Notes: a model not told the origin generated them from the letters alone. Positions 7,705-16,350 are shown, counted from the stretch's first letter. The stretch: 47,891 nt of DNA from Methanocorpusculum parvum (GCA_002287215.1 LMVO01000005.1:1-47891); one strand, 5' to 3'. A program made the numbers and translations.

Positions 7705-8367
7705 TCAACGATGAGAACAAGCATATGCTTCGAGCTTTTCCAGCCAATTGTCAAAATGGGAGCAGGCTTCTCGTATTGCCTCGAGTCCTATTTGCTCTGC
7801 GATTGGAATTCCATGATAGATTTTCTGATATTGGTTCTCGTAGATTTCCTTAAGGTGAACGGATGGACCTTTATTTGTGTCAATTTTTTCCGGTTCACCA
7901 AATTTATGGAGAACAGCCTCCAGTTTCCTCAATGTTGACGGTGTGGCGTTTTGGAGGGTCGTATTTATGGTATCAATGCTGGAGAAAAGAAGGGCTTCAA
8001 ATTCGTGAAGTTGGATGTAGGAGATGAAGTCAGGAGAGAGTTCATGCAGATCCTCTTCGAGTTTTCGTTCGAGGAACACAACTTTTTCGTCTGGATAATT
8101 CCGTGATTCTGCTTCGTCTTTTCCCGGAAAATCAGAAGGGAGCTGATAGAGGTCAATCATCGTGGTGATGAGGCAGGGTTCATGACCCCGCAGCCTGAGG
8201 GTGTTTTTGCGGAATTGTGCGTAGGTGGAGAGTCCGCCAAAATGGGCGGCATCGGTCTGATTGGTCTGGACTCTGACGATGAAGCCAAGGGAGGTCAGAT
8301 AGGGTTTGAGGACGCTGTTGACAAAGCGTTTCTCTGTGTCTCCTTCCGCGTGGATTTTAAGGAGCAT
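7705..8367 (-). CDS. DUF4276 family protein (TOPRIM-like), partner of AAA ATPase
   Basis: This 220-residue protein begins with a beta strand and HAEGDTEKRF, the Glu-containing EGxTE motif of OLD-type TOPRIM nucleases. It then shows the DUF4276 hallmarks TTMIDLYQLPSDFPG (about 67-82) and LHEFEALLFS (about 120-129). The conserved acidic residues suggest a metal-dependent nuclease, by analogy with OLD. It starts 5 bp after the stop of the ATPase gene, so the two are co-transcribed and probably form one complex. Such pairs are generally viewed as defence or conflict modules. The exact activity of DUF4276 is not established. Base composition is more AT-rich than the housekeeping genes to the right, hinting at transfer. 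Confidence 0.8.
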   Translation of the reverse strand: MLLKIHAEGDTEKRFVNSVLKPYLTSLGFIVRVQTNQTDAAHFGGLSTYAQFRKNTLRLRGHEPCLITTMIDLYQLPSDFPGKDEAESRNYPDEKVVFLERKLEEDLHELSPDFISYIQLHEFEALLFSSIDTINTTLQNATPSTLRKLEAVLHKFGEPEKIDTNKGPSVHLKEIYENQYQKIYHGIPIAEQIGLEAIREACSHFDNWLEKLEAYACSHR

Positions 8368-8372
8368 GATCC

Positions 8373-9455
8373 TTACGGGTTACCGCCCATGATGTTCTTG
8401 CGCCATATCTCGCCGAGTGTGTAGTCTTTTAACCAGTCTTTGAGTTCTTCTGTATCAGGCCGGGTGATTTGAGTTTCGCCGTTGTCTTTTTCAGCGATGA
8501 GGATGTCGTCAGGGGTGAAGCAGTCTACAAGCTGGACGGATTGTGTGGATATGAGCAGTTGGGAGTTGGCAGAGGCGAGTTTGATGAGTTCTGCAAGAAT
8601 CCCGATCGCTTCCGGATGGAGTCCAAGTTCGGGTTCGTCGATGATGATGAATTTTTGGGGGTTGGGCTGTAAGAGGAGGGTGGAGAGAGCAATGAATCTC
8701 AGCGTCCCGTCGGAGAGGGCAGAGAGCGGGAAGTCGTAGTGTTCTGCATATCTGTCGTTCCAGAGAAGTCTGACGTTTTCTCCTGTTTTTTGGAAAATAA
8801 AGTCTTTAAAGTCGGGGAAGGCAAACCGGATTGCAGTGACGATACTTTCGTAGTTTTTGGGATAATTCTTTTTGATTTCGTAGAGGAATGCTGCGAGGTT
8901 GGCTCCGTCGGGATGAAGGTATCTGGTCTGGTATATGTCAGAGACCCGTTTTAAGGGAGAGGTATTTCCGGTGTCCTGGAAGTGATAGATGATAAGAGAT
9001 GCTAAGCTGTTGGATATTTCCTGTTTTAAGGGGTCAAGAGAATAATATTGTTCAGCATCCTTCAGATAATCGGATGCCGGTTCTTCACCTGTCTCATATC
9101 TCAGTTTTTCAGAGTGTTTTGTTCCAAATGCTGTGTTCCCTATCAAGACATCATCATTATTTCCGGGAATAATATTGCACAGGTATGATTTTTTACTGAA
9201 TTTAATTGCGATTTTTATTTCTGCGGTCTTCTTTGTCCCATAGTGGAAGTTTTGGTTTGCCCCCCCGTTTATTTCGATATATCGCTGGAGATTATTATTG
9301 CCTATCGCGTTCAAGAGCTCGAAGGCAGAAAGGAAACTGCTTTTCCCGGATCCGTTTCCCCCTATGAGAATGTTGATTTTCCCTAAGGTGACCTCGACAT
9401 TTTTCATGGATCTCCAGCCTTCGATGGATATTGTATTGATTGGAAGAGGTTCCAT
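8373..9455 (-). CDS. AAA family ATPase (AAA_15/21, OLD/SMC-like)
   Basis: This 360-residue ATPase of the ABC/SMC-like clade shows Walker A GGNGSGKS (32-39), a signature-type LSDGTLRF (about 245-252), Walker B FIIIDEPELGLHP (about 268-280) and a switch region with LISTQS. A short insert between the ATP-binding halves replaces a long coiled coil, as in OLD-like defence ATPases. It is the first gene of a two-gene unit with DUF4276. The pair resembles a split OLD-type system, with the ATPase acting as sensor/regulator and the TOPRIM-like partner as effector. No Shine-Dalgarno motif precedes the ATG; a perfect dyad TGGAATAATTCCA lies about 43 bp upstream. Confidence 0.85.
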   Translation of the reverse strand: MEPLPINTISIEGWRSMKNVEVTLGKINILIGGNGSGKSSFLSAFELLNAIGNNNLQRYIEINGGANQNFHYGTKKTAEIKIAIKFSKKSYLCNIIPGNNDDVLIGNTAFGTKHSEKLRYETGEEPASDYLKDAEQYYSLDPLKQEISNSLASLIIYHFQDTGNTSPLKRVSDIYQTRYLHPDGANLAAFLYEIKKNYPKNYESIVTAIRFAFPDFKDFIFQKTGENVRLLWNDRYAEHYDFPLSALSDGTLRFIALSTLLLQPNPQKFIIIDEPELGLHPEAIGILAELIKLASANSQLLISTQSVQLVDCFTPDDILIAEKDNGETQITRPDTEELKDWLKDYTLGEIWRKNIMGGNP

Positions 9456-9497
9456 TGTACGTTGTGTTTTTGTCTTGTGGGGTATTAAAGGTATTTT

Positions 9498-9510
9498 TGG
9501 AATAATTCCA
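9498..9510. promoter_or_regulatory. Dyad upstream of the ATPase-DUF4276 operon
   Basis: TGGAAT-A-ATTCCA is a perfect 13-bp dyad, 43 bp before the ATPase start codon on the minus strand. Position and symmetry suit a repressor site, but no regulator gene is adjacent and the assignment is tentative. Confidence 0.3.
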
Positions 9511-9571
9511 GAATTTCATGCAGGTTTTTCTCTAAGAATATCCTGAATAGACATCATGTATCTTTCCCGGG

Positions 9572-9787
9572 TTATTGTCCAAACAAAATACTCTTCGGCT
9601 CCGTGTATTCGTAGACGAAGTCCCTGCCGTTCTCCCTGCCGAACCCCGAGTTCCCGACCCCCCCAAACGGCATCTCCGGCGGAAGCGTCAGATGCTTATT
9701 CACCCACACCACCCCGCATCGGAGCCCCTCCGCAAACCTCCGCGCGGTGCGATAATGCCCGGGCTTTTTGTAAAAACAGTGTTCTCG
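9572..9787 (-). pseudogene. Aldehyde dehydrogenase C-terminal remnant
   Basis: Reading the minus strand from about 9787 to the TAA at 9572-9574 gives about 71 residues that match the C-terminus of the NAD(P)-dependent aldehyde dehydrogenase superfamily. They include FAEGLRCGVVWVNKH, the conserved PFGGVGNSGFGREN and a final YTEPKSILFGQ. An in-frame TAA at 9788-9790 closes the frame on the upstream side and no start codon is suitable. The NAD-binding region and the catalytic cysteine are absent. It is a decayed fragment of a gene normally about 470-490 residues long. It sits at the edge of the ATPase-DUF4276 module, so a deletion or insertion at this point probably removed the rest. Confidence 0.85.
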
Positions 9788-9919
9788 TTAAGTGAGGAGG
9801 GGGTTAGGCGATGCAAAAAATCAGGTGGAGGGATCAAGATCTCCCCACAGCGGACCGCTCACAAATTCAAAAAAAATATCGGCTGTCCCTCTTTTCCACA
9901 AAAGAGAGAGGAAGATTGC

Positions 9920-11236
9920 TCAAACCAATCTCTTCAGAACCCGTTCCTTCTTCGCCCGTGCCGCGTCCGCCGCCCGGTCGATCCCCTTCTTCATCTCGTC
10001 AAAGTCCCTGCCCGGCCGGTCGACGACCTTCTTCACCGGCGTATACGGAGCCTCACGGAACTTCGGCAGGAACTCTCCTTCCACGCCGTCCTTGATCAGA
10101 CGGGAAACACCCGGACCCTCACGCACGAATCCGATCCGCTCCATCAAAACGCCCGCCGTTCCGACGACCCGGATGATCTCATCCGCATACTCAGGCGGCG
10201 CGATCACGAGAAGCGCATCCAGACTCACGCCCAGATAATCGATCCCGAGCTTATCCAGCAGAGCAAGCACCTTCGGCGCGATAAGACCGCGAAGCGGCGC
10301 ATCTTCGACAACCACCGTCGCTTTCGCCGTTTCCGCGATCTCGAACACATCGCCCCGAAGGCCGCCGTTCGTGATATCCGTCATCGCGTGGATATGCGGG
10401 AACACCTCCGACTCGATCAGCGCAGCGCAGGCTTTCAGGAAATGCAGATTGATCGTCTCCTCCACCACGTCAGCATTCCCCGAATACAGAGCGGCCGTCG
10501 CGATCGTCCCGCCGCCTGCTCCTCTCGTCATCAAGAGAACATCCCCCGGGACCGAGGATCTGCGGGCCGTCACGTGATTTGCGACACCGACCACGCCCAC
10601 GCAGCCCGTCATCCGGTCGCCGAGAACCATGTCCCCGCCGATACGAAGTGTCGATCCGGCGACAAGCGGCACGCCCAAAGCGTCCGAGACCGTCGTGATC
10701 CCTGCCGTGTAGTCGAACAGTTTCGCCACGTCACCGTCGTCTGCGATATGCACATCCGAGATCAGACCTACGGGTCGGGCGCCCATCACATACACATCGC
10801 GAAGCGTCGCCCGGGTCGCATGGAATCCCGCAAGGAACGGGAAATCCGACAGACGCGAGTGCATCCCGTCCACTGTTGTAATGATATACTGACCGTTCGC
10901 CTCGACGACCCCGCCGTCATCCATCTGATCGACACCGACCTGTGCCGAGGTCTGCCCGATCACATGAGCGATCTTCCTGTGCGCATAGAAATCCCCCGAA
11001 CCGCGGGACCCCACACCGAACTCGCCCATCGAAACGCCGGCATGTTCATACTCGAACAGATCGCCCTTCAGCCCGCTCGTCACCTTCACTTCTTCGATGA
11101 CGGCCCTCGCGAAGTCCCGTGCAAACCCGTCATCGATATCCTTTATATCCAGAATGCGTTCCTGAAGCAGTTTTTCGATTTCATCTTCAGAAATATCCTT
11201 CAGCATGCTTCGCCGAACGAAGCCTTCCACGTCCAT
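9920..11236 (-). CDS. PurM/HypE/SelD-superfamily protein (AIR synthase-related)
   Basis: This 438-residue protein belongs to the ATP-binding AIR synthase/HypE/SelD superfamily. The middle shows the PurM-type pattern: FGVGSRGSGDF, VDQMDDGGVV, ITTVDGMHSR, RDVYVMGARPVGLISD and, in the C-terminal lobe, MTDITNGGLRGD. About 70 residues before the first domain and a charged Lys/Arg tail are extra to bacterial PurM. It is close to the archaeal HypE-like group (COG1973). The real substrate is not known and it should not be called HypE without evidence. A TATA motif at 11261-11269 lies about 28 bp before the ATG, so the message is probably leaderless. The same AT-rich motif may also serve the divergent thiD gene. 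Confidence 0.7.
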   Translation of the reverse strand: MDVEGFVRRSMLKDISEDEIEKLLQERILDIKDIDDGFARDFARAVIEEVKVTSGLKGDLFEYEHAGVSMGEFGVGSRGSGDFYAHRKIAHVIGQTSAQVGVDQMDDGGVVEANGQYIITTVDGMHSRLSDFPFLAGFHATRATLRDVYVMGARPVGLISDVHIADDGDVAKLFDYTAGITTVSDALGVPLVAGSTLRIGGDMVLGDRMTGCVGVVGVANHVTARRSSVPGDVLLMTRGAGGGTIATAALYSGNADVVEETINLHFLKACAALIESEVFPHIHAMTDITNGGLRGDVFEIAETAKATVVVEDAPLRGLIAPKVLALLDKLGIDYLGVSLDALLVIAPPEYADEIIRVVGTAGVLMERIGFVREGPGVSRLIKDGVEGEFLPKFREAPYTPVKKVVDRPGRDFDEMKKGIDRAADAARAKKERVLKRLV

Positions 11237-11326
11237 ACAAGATAGATGTGAAGGGACAGACTATAAAGACATGAGGTTAAACCTTCGAAGAAGTATTTTC
11301 AAAGCGTGCGTTCCACTATATCTGAT

Positions 11327-12148
11327 ATGAGTTCCCTGGAAAACACCAAAGCCTTCGCGGCAACTATCGCAGGATCCGACCCGTCCGCCGGGGCAGGCAT
11401 CCAGGTCGACCTGAAAACCATGGCCGCCTGCGGGGTATGGGGGATGACGGTGATCGCAGCCCTGACCGCACAGAACGCCACGCACGTTCTCGATACGGCA
11501 AGCATCCCCGTGGAGTTCATCAAAAAACAGATCGACGCGCTCGAAGAGGACTTCCCGATCGGCTGCTACAAAACAGGCATGCTGAAAAATGCGGAGACGG
11601 TGAAAATCGTCGCTGAGAGCATTCCCGATGGCCGAAACATCGTCGTCGACCCGGTGCTTCTCGCAACAAAAGAGTACCGGCTTCTTGACCTGGCAGGCCA
11701 GGAGAAGCTCACTGCCGAACTTCTCCCGCGGACGACGGTGATAACGCCGAATCTGCCTGAAGCTGCGGCTTTGTCCGGGATCACGATCGCGGACGCCGAG
11801 TCGATGGAGGAGGCGGCATACTGGTTCATCGATCACGGGGCGAAGGCTGCCGTGATCAAAGGCGGCCACGCATATTTCAGGCTTGGGACCGACGTCTTTG
11901 CCGACAAAAACGGGATGATGCTGATCGAAGGCGAGGTCGCGCCGTTCACGGATGTCCACGGATCGGGCTGCTGCTATGCTTCCGCGATCGCGGCACATAT
12001 CGCTCTTGGTTATCCGGTCAGGGAGGCCGTCTGTGAGGCAAAAAAGTTCGTCAGCGGCGCAATAAAATATTCATGGGAGTATGCTCCCGGCCGCCGCACG
12101 ATGAATCCCGGCTGGCAGCAGCACAAAACCTATGATAAAAAATTCTGA
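11327..12148 (+). CDS. thiD: Hydroxymethylpyrimidine/phosphomethylpyrimidine kinase
   Basis: This 273-residue ribokinase-fold enzyme phosphorylates HMP and HMP-phosphate in thiamine synthesis. It shows AGSDPSAGAGIQ (about 15-26), TGMLKN, the VDPVLLAT strand, TPNLPEAA and the C-terminal anion-hole region HGSGC. Length fits a stand-alone ThiD; the C-terminal ThiN domain found fused in many archaea is absent. The ATG at 11327 was chosen because it precedes the first beta strand closely. An in-frame GTG at 11306 is possible. It converges with ncsA, 33 bp apart. No thiamine riboswitch-like leader was noticed in the roughly 35-nt 5' region. Confidence 0.9.
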   Translation: MSSLENTKAFAATIAGSDPSAGAGIQVDLKTMAACGVWGMTVIAALTAQNATHVLDTASIPVEFIKKQIDALEEDFPIGCYKTGMLKNAETVKIVAESIPDGRNIVVDPVLLATKEYRLLDLAGQEKLTAELLPRTTVITPNLPEAAALSGITIADAESMEEAAYWFIDHGAKAAVIKGGHAYFRLGTDVFADKNGMMLIEGEVAPFTDVHGSGCCYASAIAAHIALGYPVREAVCEAKKFVSGAIKYSWEYAPGRRTMNPGWQQHKTYDKKF

Positions 12149-12181
12149 AGAGGGAGAGCCGCCAAAAAGAGGCAGTCTGAT

Positions 12182-13084
12182 TCACGCTCGCCGCTCGAGC
12201 AGAGCACACGCCGCACACAGCCGGTGACTCGTCGGCTCCCCGCATATCTCGCAGCGGCCCATCTTCGTGATCTCGCCTTCTCGTGGTCCGAGTTTTGCGA
12301 GAAGCTTCTCCTGGCCGGTCACGATATTCATCATCGTCCCGGGATTTTTGTATTCCAGCTTCCCCAGTCCCTTGCGGACTCCCGCCCGCAGAGCATACTT
12401 CGTGTACGGGCACTCAGGCAGATCGGTGAGCAGATGATTTACGAGCCCGTAGGCGACCGTCTCCCGCTCGGTCGAACGACAGAGAGGTTTTATCCTCGGC
12501 AGAAACAGCGTATCCGCGTTCGTCTGAAACGACCCCGTCACTCTTGTCAGATCGCCCCGCAGATAATTCATCAGAACCGACTGGGCCTCGTCGTCCAGAC
12601 AGTGCCCCGTCGCGATCTTGGTTGCCCCGACCTCGCGGGCCGCCTGATTCAGGGCCCGCCGCCGCAAAGTCCCGCAGACCGAACACGCCTGCCGGGGATC
12701 GTTTGCCAGCAGTTCGTCCAGCGTCTTCCCGCAGATATCCGTAAATGAGACCAGTTTGTCGGCGAGGCCGAGTTTATCACAGAGCCGGGTCGCTGCGAGG
12801 ATCGTATCATCCCGGTACCCGCCGATCCCCTCATCCACCGTGATCGGGATAAGTTCGGCATCCAGATCCAGCTTTGCAAGGACTGTCAGAAGGACCGTCG
12901 AGTCCTTCCCGCCGGAAAGACCCACAGCGATCCGGTCCCCGGGCTCGATCATATGGTATTTTTCGATCGCTGCCAAAACGCCCGCTTCGAACCATGCGGA
13001 AAAATGTTCACCGCAGAACCTCTGCTTCGTGACCGGATCGACGTATACCGCCTTTTTTTCGCAGTGATCGCACCCTGCCGGCAT
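12182..13084 (-). CDS. ncsA: tRNA thiolation enzyme, NcsA/TtuA family (TIGR00269)
   Basis: This 300-residue PP-loop sulfurtransferase activates a tRNA uridine with ATP and inserts sulfur. It has an N-terminal zinc knuckle (Cys5, Cys8, Cys24, His27), the PP-loop SGGKDS (57-62), CSVC near 135, TGHCLDDEAQ, a Cys in LPECPY and a C-terminal zinc knuckle (CEIC...CAAC). The two CSVC cysteines plus the later Cys are the expected [4Fe-4S] ligands. Its start codon directly follows the stop of a small ubiquitin-like protein ending in Gly-Gly, the usual sulfur carrier of this enzyme. Whether it modifies U34 or U54 cannot be decided from sequence alone. Confidence 0.88.
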   Translation of the reverse strand: MPAGCDHCEKKAVYVDPVTKQRFCGEHFSAWFEAGVLAAIEKYHMIEPGDRIAVGLSGGKDSTVLLTVLAKLDLDAELIPITVDEGIGGYRDDTILAATRLCDKLGLADKLVSFTDICGKTLDELLANDPRQACSVCGTLRRRALNQAAREVGATKIATGHCLDDEAQSVLMNYLRGDLTRVTGSFQTNADTLFLPRIKPLCRSTERETVAYGLVNHLLTDLPECPYTKYALRAGVRKGLGKLEYKNPGTMMNIVTGQEKLLAKLGPREGEITKMGRCEICGEPTSHRLCAACALLERRA

Positions 13085-13276
13085 TTATCCCCCGTGCACG
13101 ATCGAGGTCGCCCGCAGGACATCGTCCTCATCCACGGGATCATCGGCAAGCAAAAGCTCGCCTTCTCTTGTGACGAGGATCTCGTATGGATTCATATCCA
13201 GGCGGAGAAGGATCTCCTCAAGCGTTCCGGCATGGGTCGTCAGGATTTGACCGTCAGGGAGATACAGCGTGACCAT
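13085..13276 (-). CDS. Small ubiquitin-like sulfur-carrier/modifier (SAMP/TtuB-like)
   Basis: This 63-residue beta-grasp protein has strands MVTLYLPDG and EILVTREGEL, helix TLEEILLRLDM and a C-terminal Gly-Gly after SIVH. The terminal diglycine is what E1-like enzymes adenylate and thiocarboxylate. The neighbour immediately downstream is the NcsA/TtuA thiolase, so the likely job is sulfur donation to tRNA; protein conjugation is also possible. The start MVTLYL was chosen because it overlaps the stop of the glycosyltransferase gene by one base (TAATG). The longer open frame upstream lies inside that gene. Confidence 0.85.
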   Translation of the reverse strand: MVTLYLPDGQILTTHAGTLEEILLRLDMNPYEILVTREGELLLADDPVDEDDVLRATSIVHGG

Positions 13277-13983
13277 TATTTTTTCGTATATTCCTTGCCC
13301 ATGTACTGGTGTTTGTCCGAAAACCCGCCTTTCGCGACCACGTAGAACCACTGGAACGCCGAGCGGAACAGACCGAAGTTAATGTACCGCCGCATCGAAA
13401 AGCCGATGATCATCTTCATATCGAGGACGACCCGTCCGTAGTTTTTCATGCGTTTGGGGAGTTCCCAGTCGTCTCCGGCATCGCAGACCTTATACATCCC
13501 TGCCTCGATGAAGAGGTTTTTCCGAAAGGCCGTGTTTGCTCCAAGCGTCGCGTAGAAGATCCCCGTTCTTCCGCCGATCCTGACCACGATATTGTACAGG
13601 AACACCTCGAATTTGTGCTTGAATCCGGGTTCCAGCGGATAGATCGGGCCGTAGATGACCGATGCATCCGGATACTTCTCGAAGTCCTTTACGATCGTTT
13701 CGAGCCAGGGTCTCGGCAGGAAACAGTCTGCATCGGTCGTCACGATCAAATCATATTTGCTTGCGAGAACGCCGTCGTTTCTGGCCCCGCCGACCTTTTT
13801 GCTCGTCTGGATGAACACTTTGTCCGCATATTTTTCCGCGATCTCCCGGGTCTTGTCCTTGGAGTTCCCGTCGACGACGATGATCTCGTACTGATCTCTG
13901 GGAAGCGTCTGGTCACAGAGACTTTTCAGGAAGGGTTCGATGCCTTCCTCTTCATTGAATGATGGAACTACGACTGAAATCAT
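13276..13983 (-). CDS. Glycosyltransferase family 2
   Basis: This 235-residue GT-A enzyme starts with the typical MISVVVPSFNEE and has VVDGNSKDKT (about 37-45) and the metal-binding DAD (84-86) in TTDADCF. A later GDDWELPKRM matches the ED/acceptor region. No clear transmembrane segments are present beyond a hydrophobic stretch near VFLYNIVVRIGG, so it is probably peripheral to the membrane. It overlaps the GT4 gene by 4 bp (ATGA) and the SAMP gene by 1 bp. Together with the UGM-like protein it likely builds a surface glycan or glycolipid. The acceptor is unknown. Confidence 0.88.
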   Translation of the reverse strand: MISVVVPSFNEEEGIEPFLKSLCDQTLPRDQYEIIVVDGNSKDKTREIAEKYADKVFIQTSKKVGGARNDGVLASKYDLIVTTDADCFLPRPWLETIVKDFEKYPDASVIYGPIYPLEPGFKHKFEVFLYNIVVRIGGRTGIFYATLGANTAFRKNLFIEAGMYKVCDAGDDWELPKRMKNYGRVVLDMKMIIGFSMRRYINFGLFRSAFQWFYVVAKGGFSDKHQYMGKEYTKK

Positions 13984-14954
13984 GCTAATAACTCCGCATA
14001 CAGATCGGCATGCATCTGTGCTACTTTATAAATATCATACGGCTCGACCGATGCCCGTGCATGGGATGCGGCGTTTCTGAGCATCGCATCGTCTGCGAGC
14101 AGGGGGGCGATCTCTTCGTTTTTGGTAAAGAATCCGGCGATCCCCGGGAAAAGCTCCCGGTATTCGGAAAGATCACGGGAGATGACCGGAAGGCCGCTTG
14201 AAAGCGCCTCCATTATCGAGATCGACATCAGGTCCCCGTATGACGGGAACAGAAATACGTCGGCTCCGGCATATACGCCGGTGATGTCCGGGACGAATCC
14301 AGGGAAAATGACATTGTCTCCGGCTTTGGCTTTTCGCGCCTCGACTTTTTTTCTGTTGTCCGAGATCGGTCCGTAGGGAAATCCGCCGACCCACATGAAC
14401 TTGTATTCCGGATGTTCGTCTGCGAGGTCAAGGAAATCATAGATACCTTTTCTCGGGGTCTGCTGGGCGACCTGCAGGATCACTTTGTCGTCGTCCGAAA
14501 AACCGTAGGTTTCCCTAAAGATCCGGCGTTTTTCTGCGTCGGGCTTGAACTTCTCCATGTTCACGCAGCTCGGGATCCTCGTCGTCGGCATATCAGGGAG
14601 CATCTCTTTGATCTCCCGTTCATTGTCGCCGGTGATGGTGATGATGTGATCATATCTGCCGTACATCGGCTTGTAGATCTTATTGATGAGCGAAGCGCCG
14701 GAGAGATTGTTCGCGTTCAGGCTCGGGGTCGAGTGGGCGGTCAGCACCTTGACATGTTTTGCCCGAAGCATCGACCAGACCGCGCCTGGTCCAAGCGTAT
14801 GACAGTGGGTTATGTCGTGGTCATGCTCGCGGCTGTTGAGCTCGACCTCGACGCCCGGGGTCTTCTGCAGACCATTGTACAGCATCATCGCGACCGTTGC
14901 ACAGCCGACATATTTGAATACCGAGTAGTTCTCGACCCGGATATTTACTCTCAT
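13980..14954 (-). CDS. Glycosyltransferase family 4
   Basis: This 324-residue GT-B enzyme has an N-terminal acceptor lobe with HCHTLGPGA and TAHSTPSLN. Its C-terminal lobe has the GT4 signatures RIPSCVNMEKFKPD, GFVPDITGVYAGADVFLFPS and the donor-binding E-x7-E-like SIMEALSSGLPVISRD. The ATG at 14954 overlaps the stop of the preceding flavoprotein gene (ATGA), which favours it over the longer frame from 14993. It lies in the middle of a five-gene overlapping operon. Donor and acceptor are not readable, though the adjacent UGM-like gene suggests work on a modified nucleotide sugar or membrane glycolipid. Confidence 0.88.
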   Translation of the reverse strand: MRVNIRVENYSVFKYVGCATVAMMLYNGLQKTPGVEVELNSREHDHDITHCHTLGPGAVWSMLRAKHVKVLTAHSTPSLNANNLSGASLINKIYKPMYGRYDHIITITGDNEREIKEMLPDMPTTRIPSCVNMEKFKPDAEKRRIFRETYGFSDDDKVILQVAQQTPRKGIYDFLDLADEHPEYKFMWVGGFPYGPISDNRKKVEARKAKAGDNVIFPGFVPDITGVYAGADVFLFPSYGDLMSISIMEALSSGLPVISRDLSEYRELFPGIAGFFTKNEEIAPLLADDAMLRNAASHARASVEPYDIYKVAQMHADLYAELLA

Positions 14955-16264
14955 GCCTTTTTCTCCACAAAATTCATGACGCTTCGGATGCATCCGTCCA
15001 TATTGATGTATTCGAACTCGGAGAATCTGCCGACGAGATCGATGCCGAGGGTTCCTTCGAGATATTCTCTGACGATCTTGATATTTTTCAGGTAATCAAG
15101 ATCGTAGACGACGTATGCGAATTTGAAGTGATCGACCGCGGTATGGACGACGTCATCGCTTGAGGGGATGATCCCCATTCTGACGAGACCGTCGACCGTG
15201 TGCATAATGATCTCCTCATCGTTCATCTTTGAGATGTTGTCGCCTTCGTTGTAGGTGATCTCGGCGAGGACCGCCGAGCAGCCTTCGGGTGCGACTTTGC
15301 TCGAAAAGTTGGACGGGAAGGAGAGGCGGTTGAAAGCGCCCCATTTTTCTTCCGGCACGTACATCCAGGAGATGTCGGGGAGTGTCCCTTTGAATCCGAC
15401 TGAGATACAGGCGATGGAGTTGTATTTGAGTGCATCGCATGCCTCCAGAATTTTGGATGGAACATCCAGCATCGGAAGAAGCGTCTGGAGCGGCAGGGTC
15501 GAGATGACCCGGTCGGCCAAAATCGTCTCTTTTCCGTTGGAGACCGCCCATCCGTCACCGGTGTTCACGACCGAGGTGACGGTAAAATTCGTATGAATCG
15601 AACCCTTTACCGGTTCGGCGATGGCGTGGATAAGTGCTTCGATACCGCCATGAATCGGATAGGAAAAGACCGCCTGGTGGGTGTATCCTTCGGTCTCGAT
15701 CCCGATCGCCGATTTGATGATGTCTTCGACCGGCGGGCGGGGAACGCGTCCGTCCATCCAGTGTTTCGACATTTTTCCGGTCGGGTAGTTCCAGATCTTC
15801 TCGTTGTACGGAACGAGATAACATTCGGCGATCCCTTTGCCGAATGTGTAGTAGATCCAGTCTTTAAAGCTCGTCGGTTCCGCGACCTCGCCTTTTTCGA
15901 CCGCTACCAGATTCTTGACGTATTCATTGATGCAGAAGAACAGGTCTTCCTTTGGAAGCGCTGACAGTCCGTTTTCGAACGGGTATTTAACATACTGACC
16001 TTTATAGAATATTTTGGTGTTTCTGTTTCGAAATTCCCGGTTGTCGGCCAGAACGTTCTGCATGAACGAAAGAACATCGGTATCGCGGGAGAAGATGATA
16101 TGCGATCCTCCGCAGTCGAAGGTGAATCCGTTTCTCACTTCGGATCGGCACAGACCGCCGATCTTTGGTTCCTTTTCGAGGACCGTAACTTCATGTCCTT
16201 TTTCCTTGAGGAGGCGGGCGAGTGTGACCCCGGTCAGACCGCCGCCTAAAATTGCCCACTTCAC
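14951..16264 (-). CDS. FAD-dependent UDP-galactopyranose mutase/amine-oxidase-like protein
   Basis: This 437-residue flavoprotein has an N-terminal Rossmann motif (ILGGGLTGVTLA, then VLEKEPKIGGLCRS) and a FAD-contact GGSHIIFS. The central part (YVKYPFENGL, VPYNEKIWNYP, HGGIEALIHA) is like UDP-galactopyranose mutase-related proteins found in glycan clusters. It is more distant from true Glf, so protoporphyrinogen-oxidase-like annotation is an alternative. The start codon appears to be GTG. It lies just after AT-rich promoter-like sequence (TTATTATT near 16289-16297), giving a leaderless message for the whole operon down to ncsA. As the first gene before GT4 and GT2, a role in sugar conversion is likely. 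Confidence 0.75.
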   Translation of the reverse strand: MKWAILGGGLTGVTLARLLKEKGHEVTVLEKEPKIGGLCRSEVRNGFTFDCGGSHIIFSRDTDVLSFMQNVLADNREFRNRNTKIFYKGQYVKYPFENGLSALPKEDLFFCINEYVKNLVAVEKGEVAEPTSFKDWIYYTFGKGIAECYLVPYNEKIWNYPTGKMSKHWMDGRVPRPPVEDIIKSAIGIETEGYTHQAVFSYPIHGGIEALIHAIAEPVKGSIHTNFTVTSVVNTGDGWAVSNGKETILADRVISTLPLQTLLPMLDVPSKILEACDALKYNSIACISVGFKGTLPDISWMYVPEEKWGAFNRLSFPSNFSSKVAPEGCSAVLAEITYNEGDNISKMNDEEIIMHTVDGLVRMGIIPSSDDVVHTAVDHFKFAYVVYDLDYLKNIKIVREYLEGTLGIDLVGRFSEFEYINMDGCIRSVMNFVEKKA

Positions 16265-16350
16265 GAGTATATATTTGGGGGCTGAACAATAATAAGATGA
16301 GTACGTCCGTTTCCGGCATCAGGGCTTTTTTGCGGGCGAAAAAAGGGTCG

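Noticed and set aside
9575..11245. 556-codon plus-strand open frame
   Set aside because: It is His/Arg-rich antisense of the PurM/HypE-like gene and runs through the ALDH remnant; no motif supports it.
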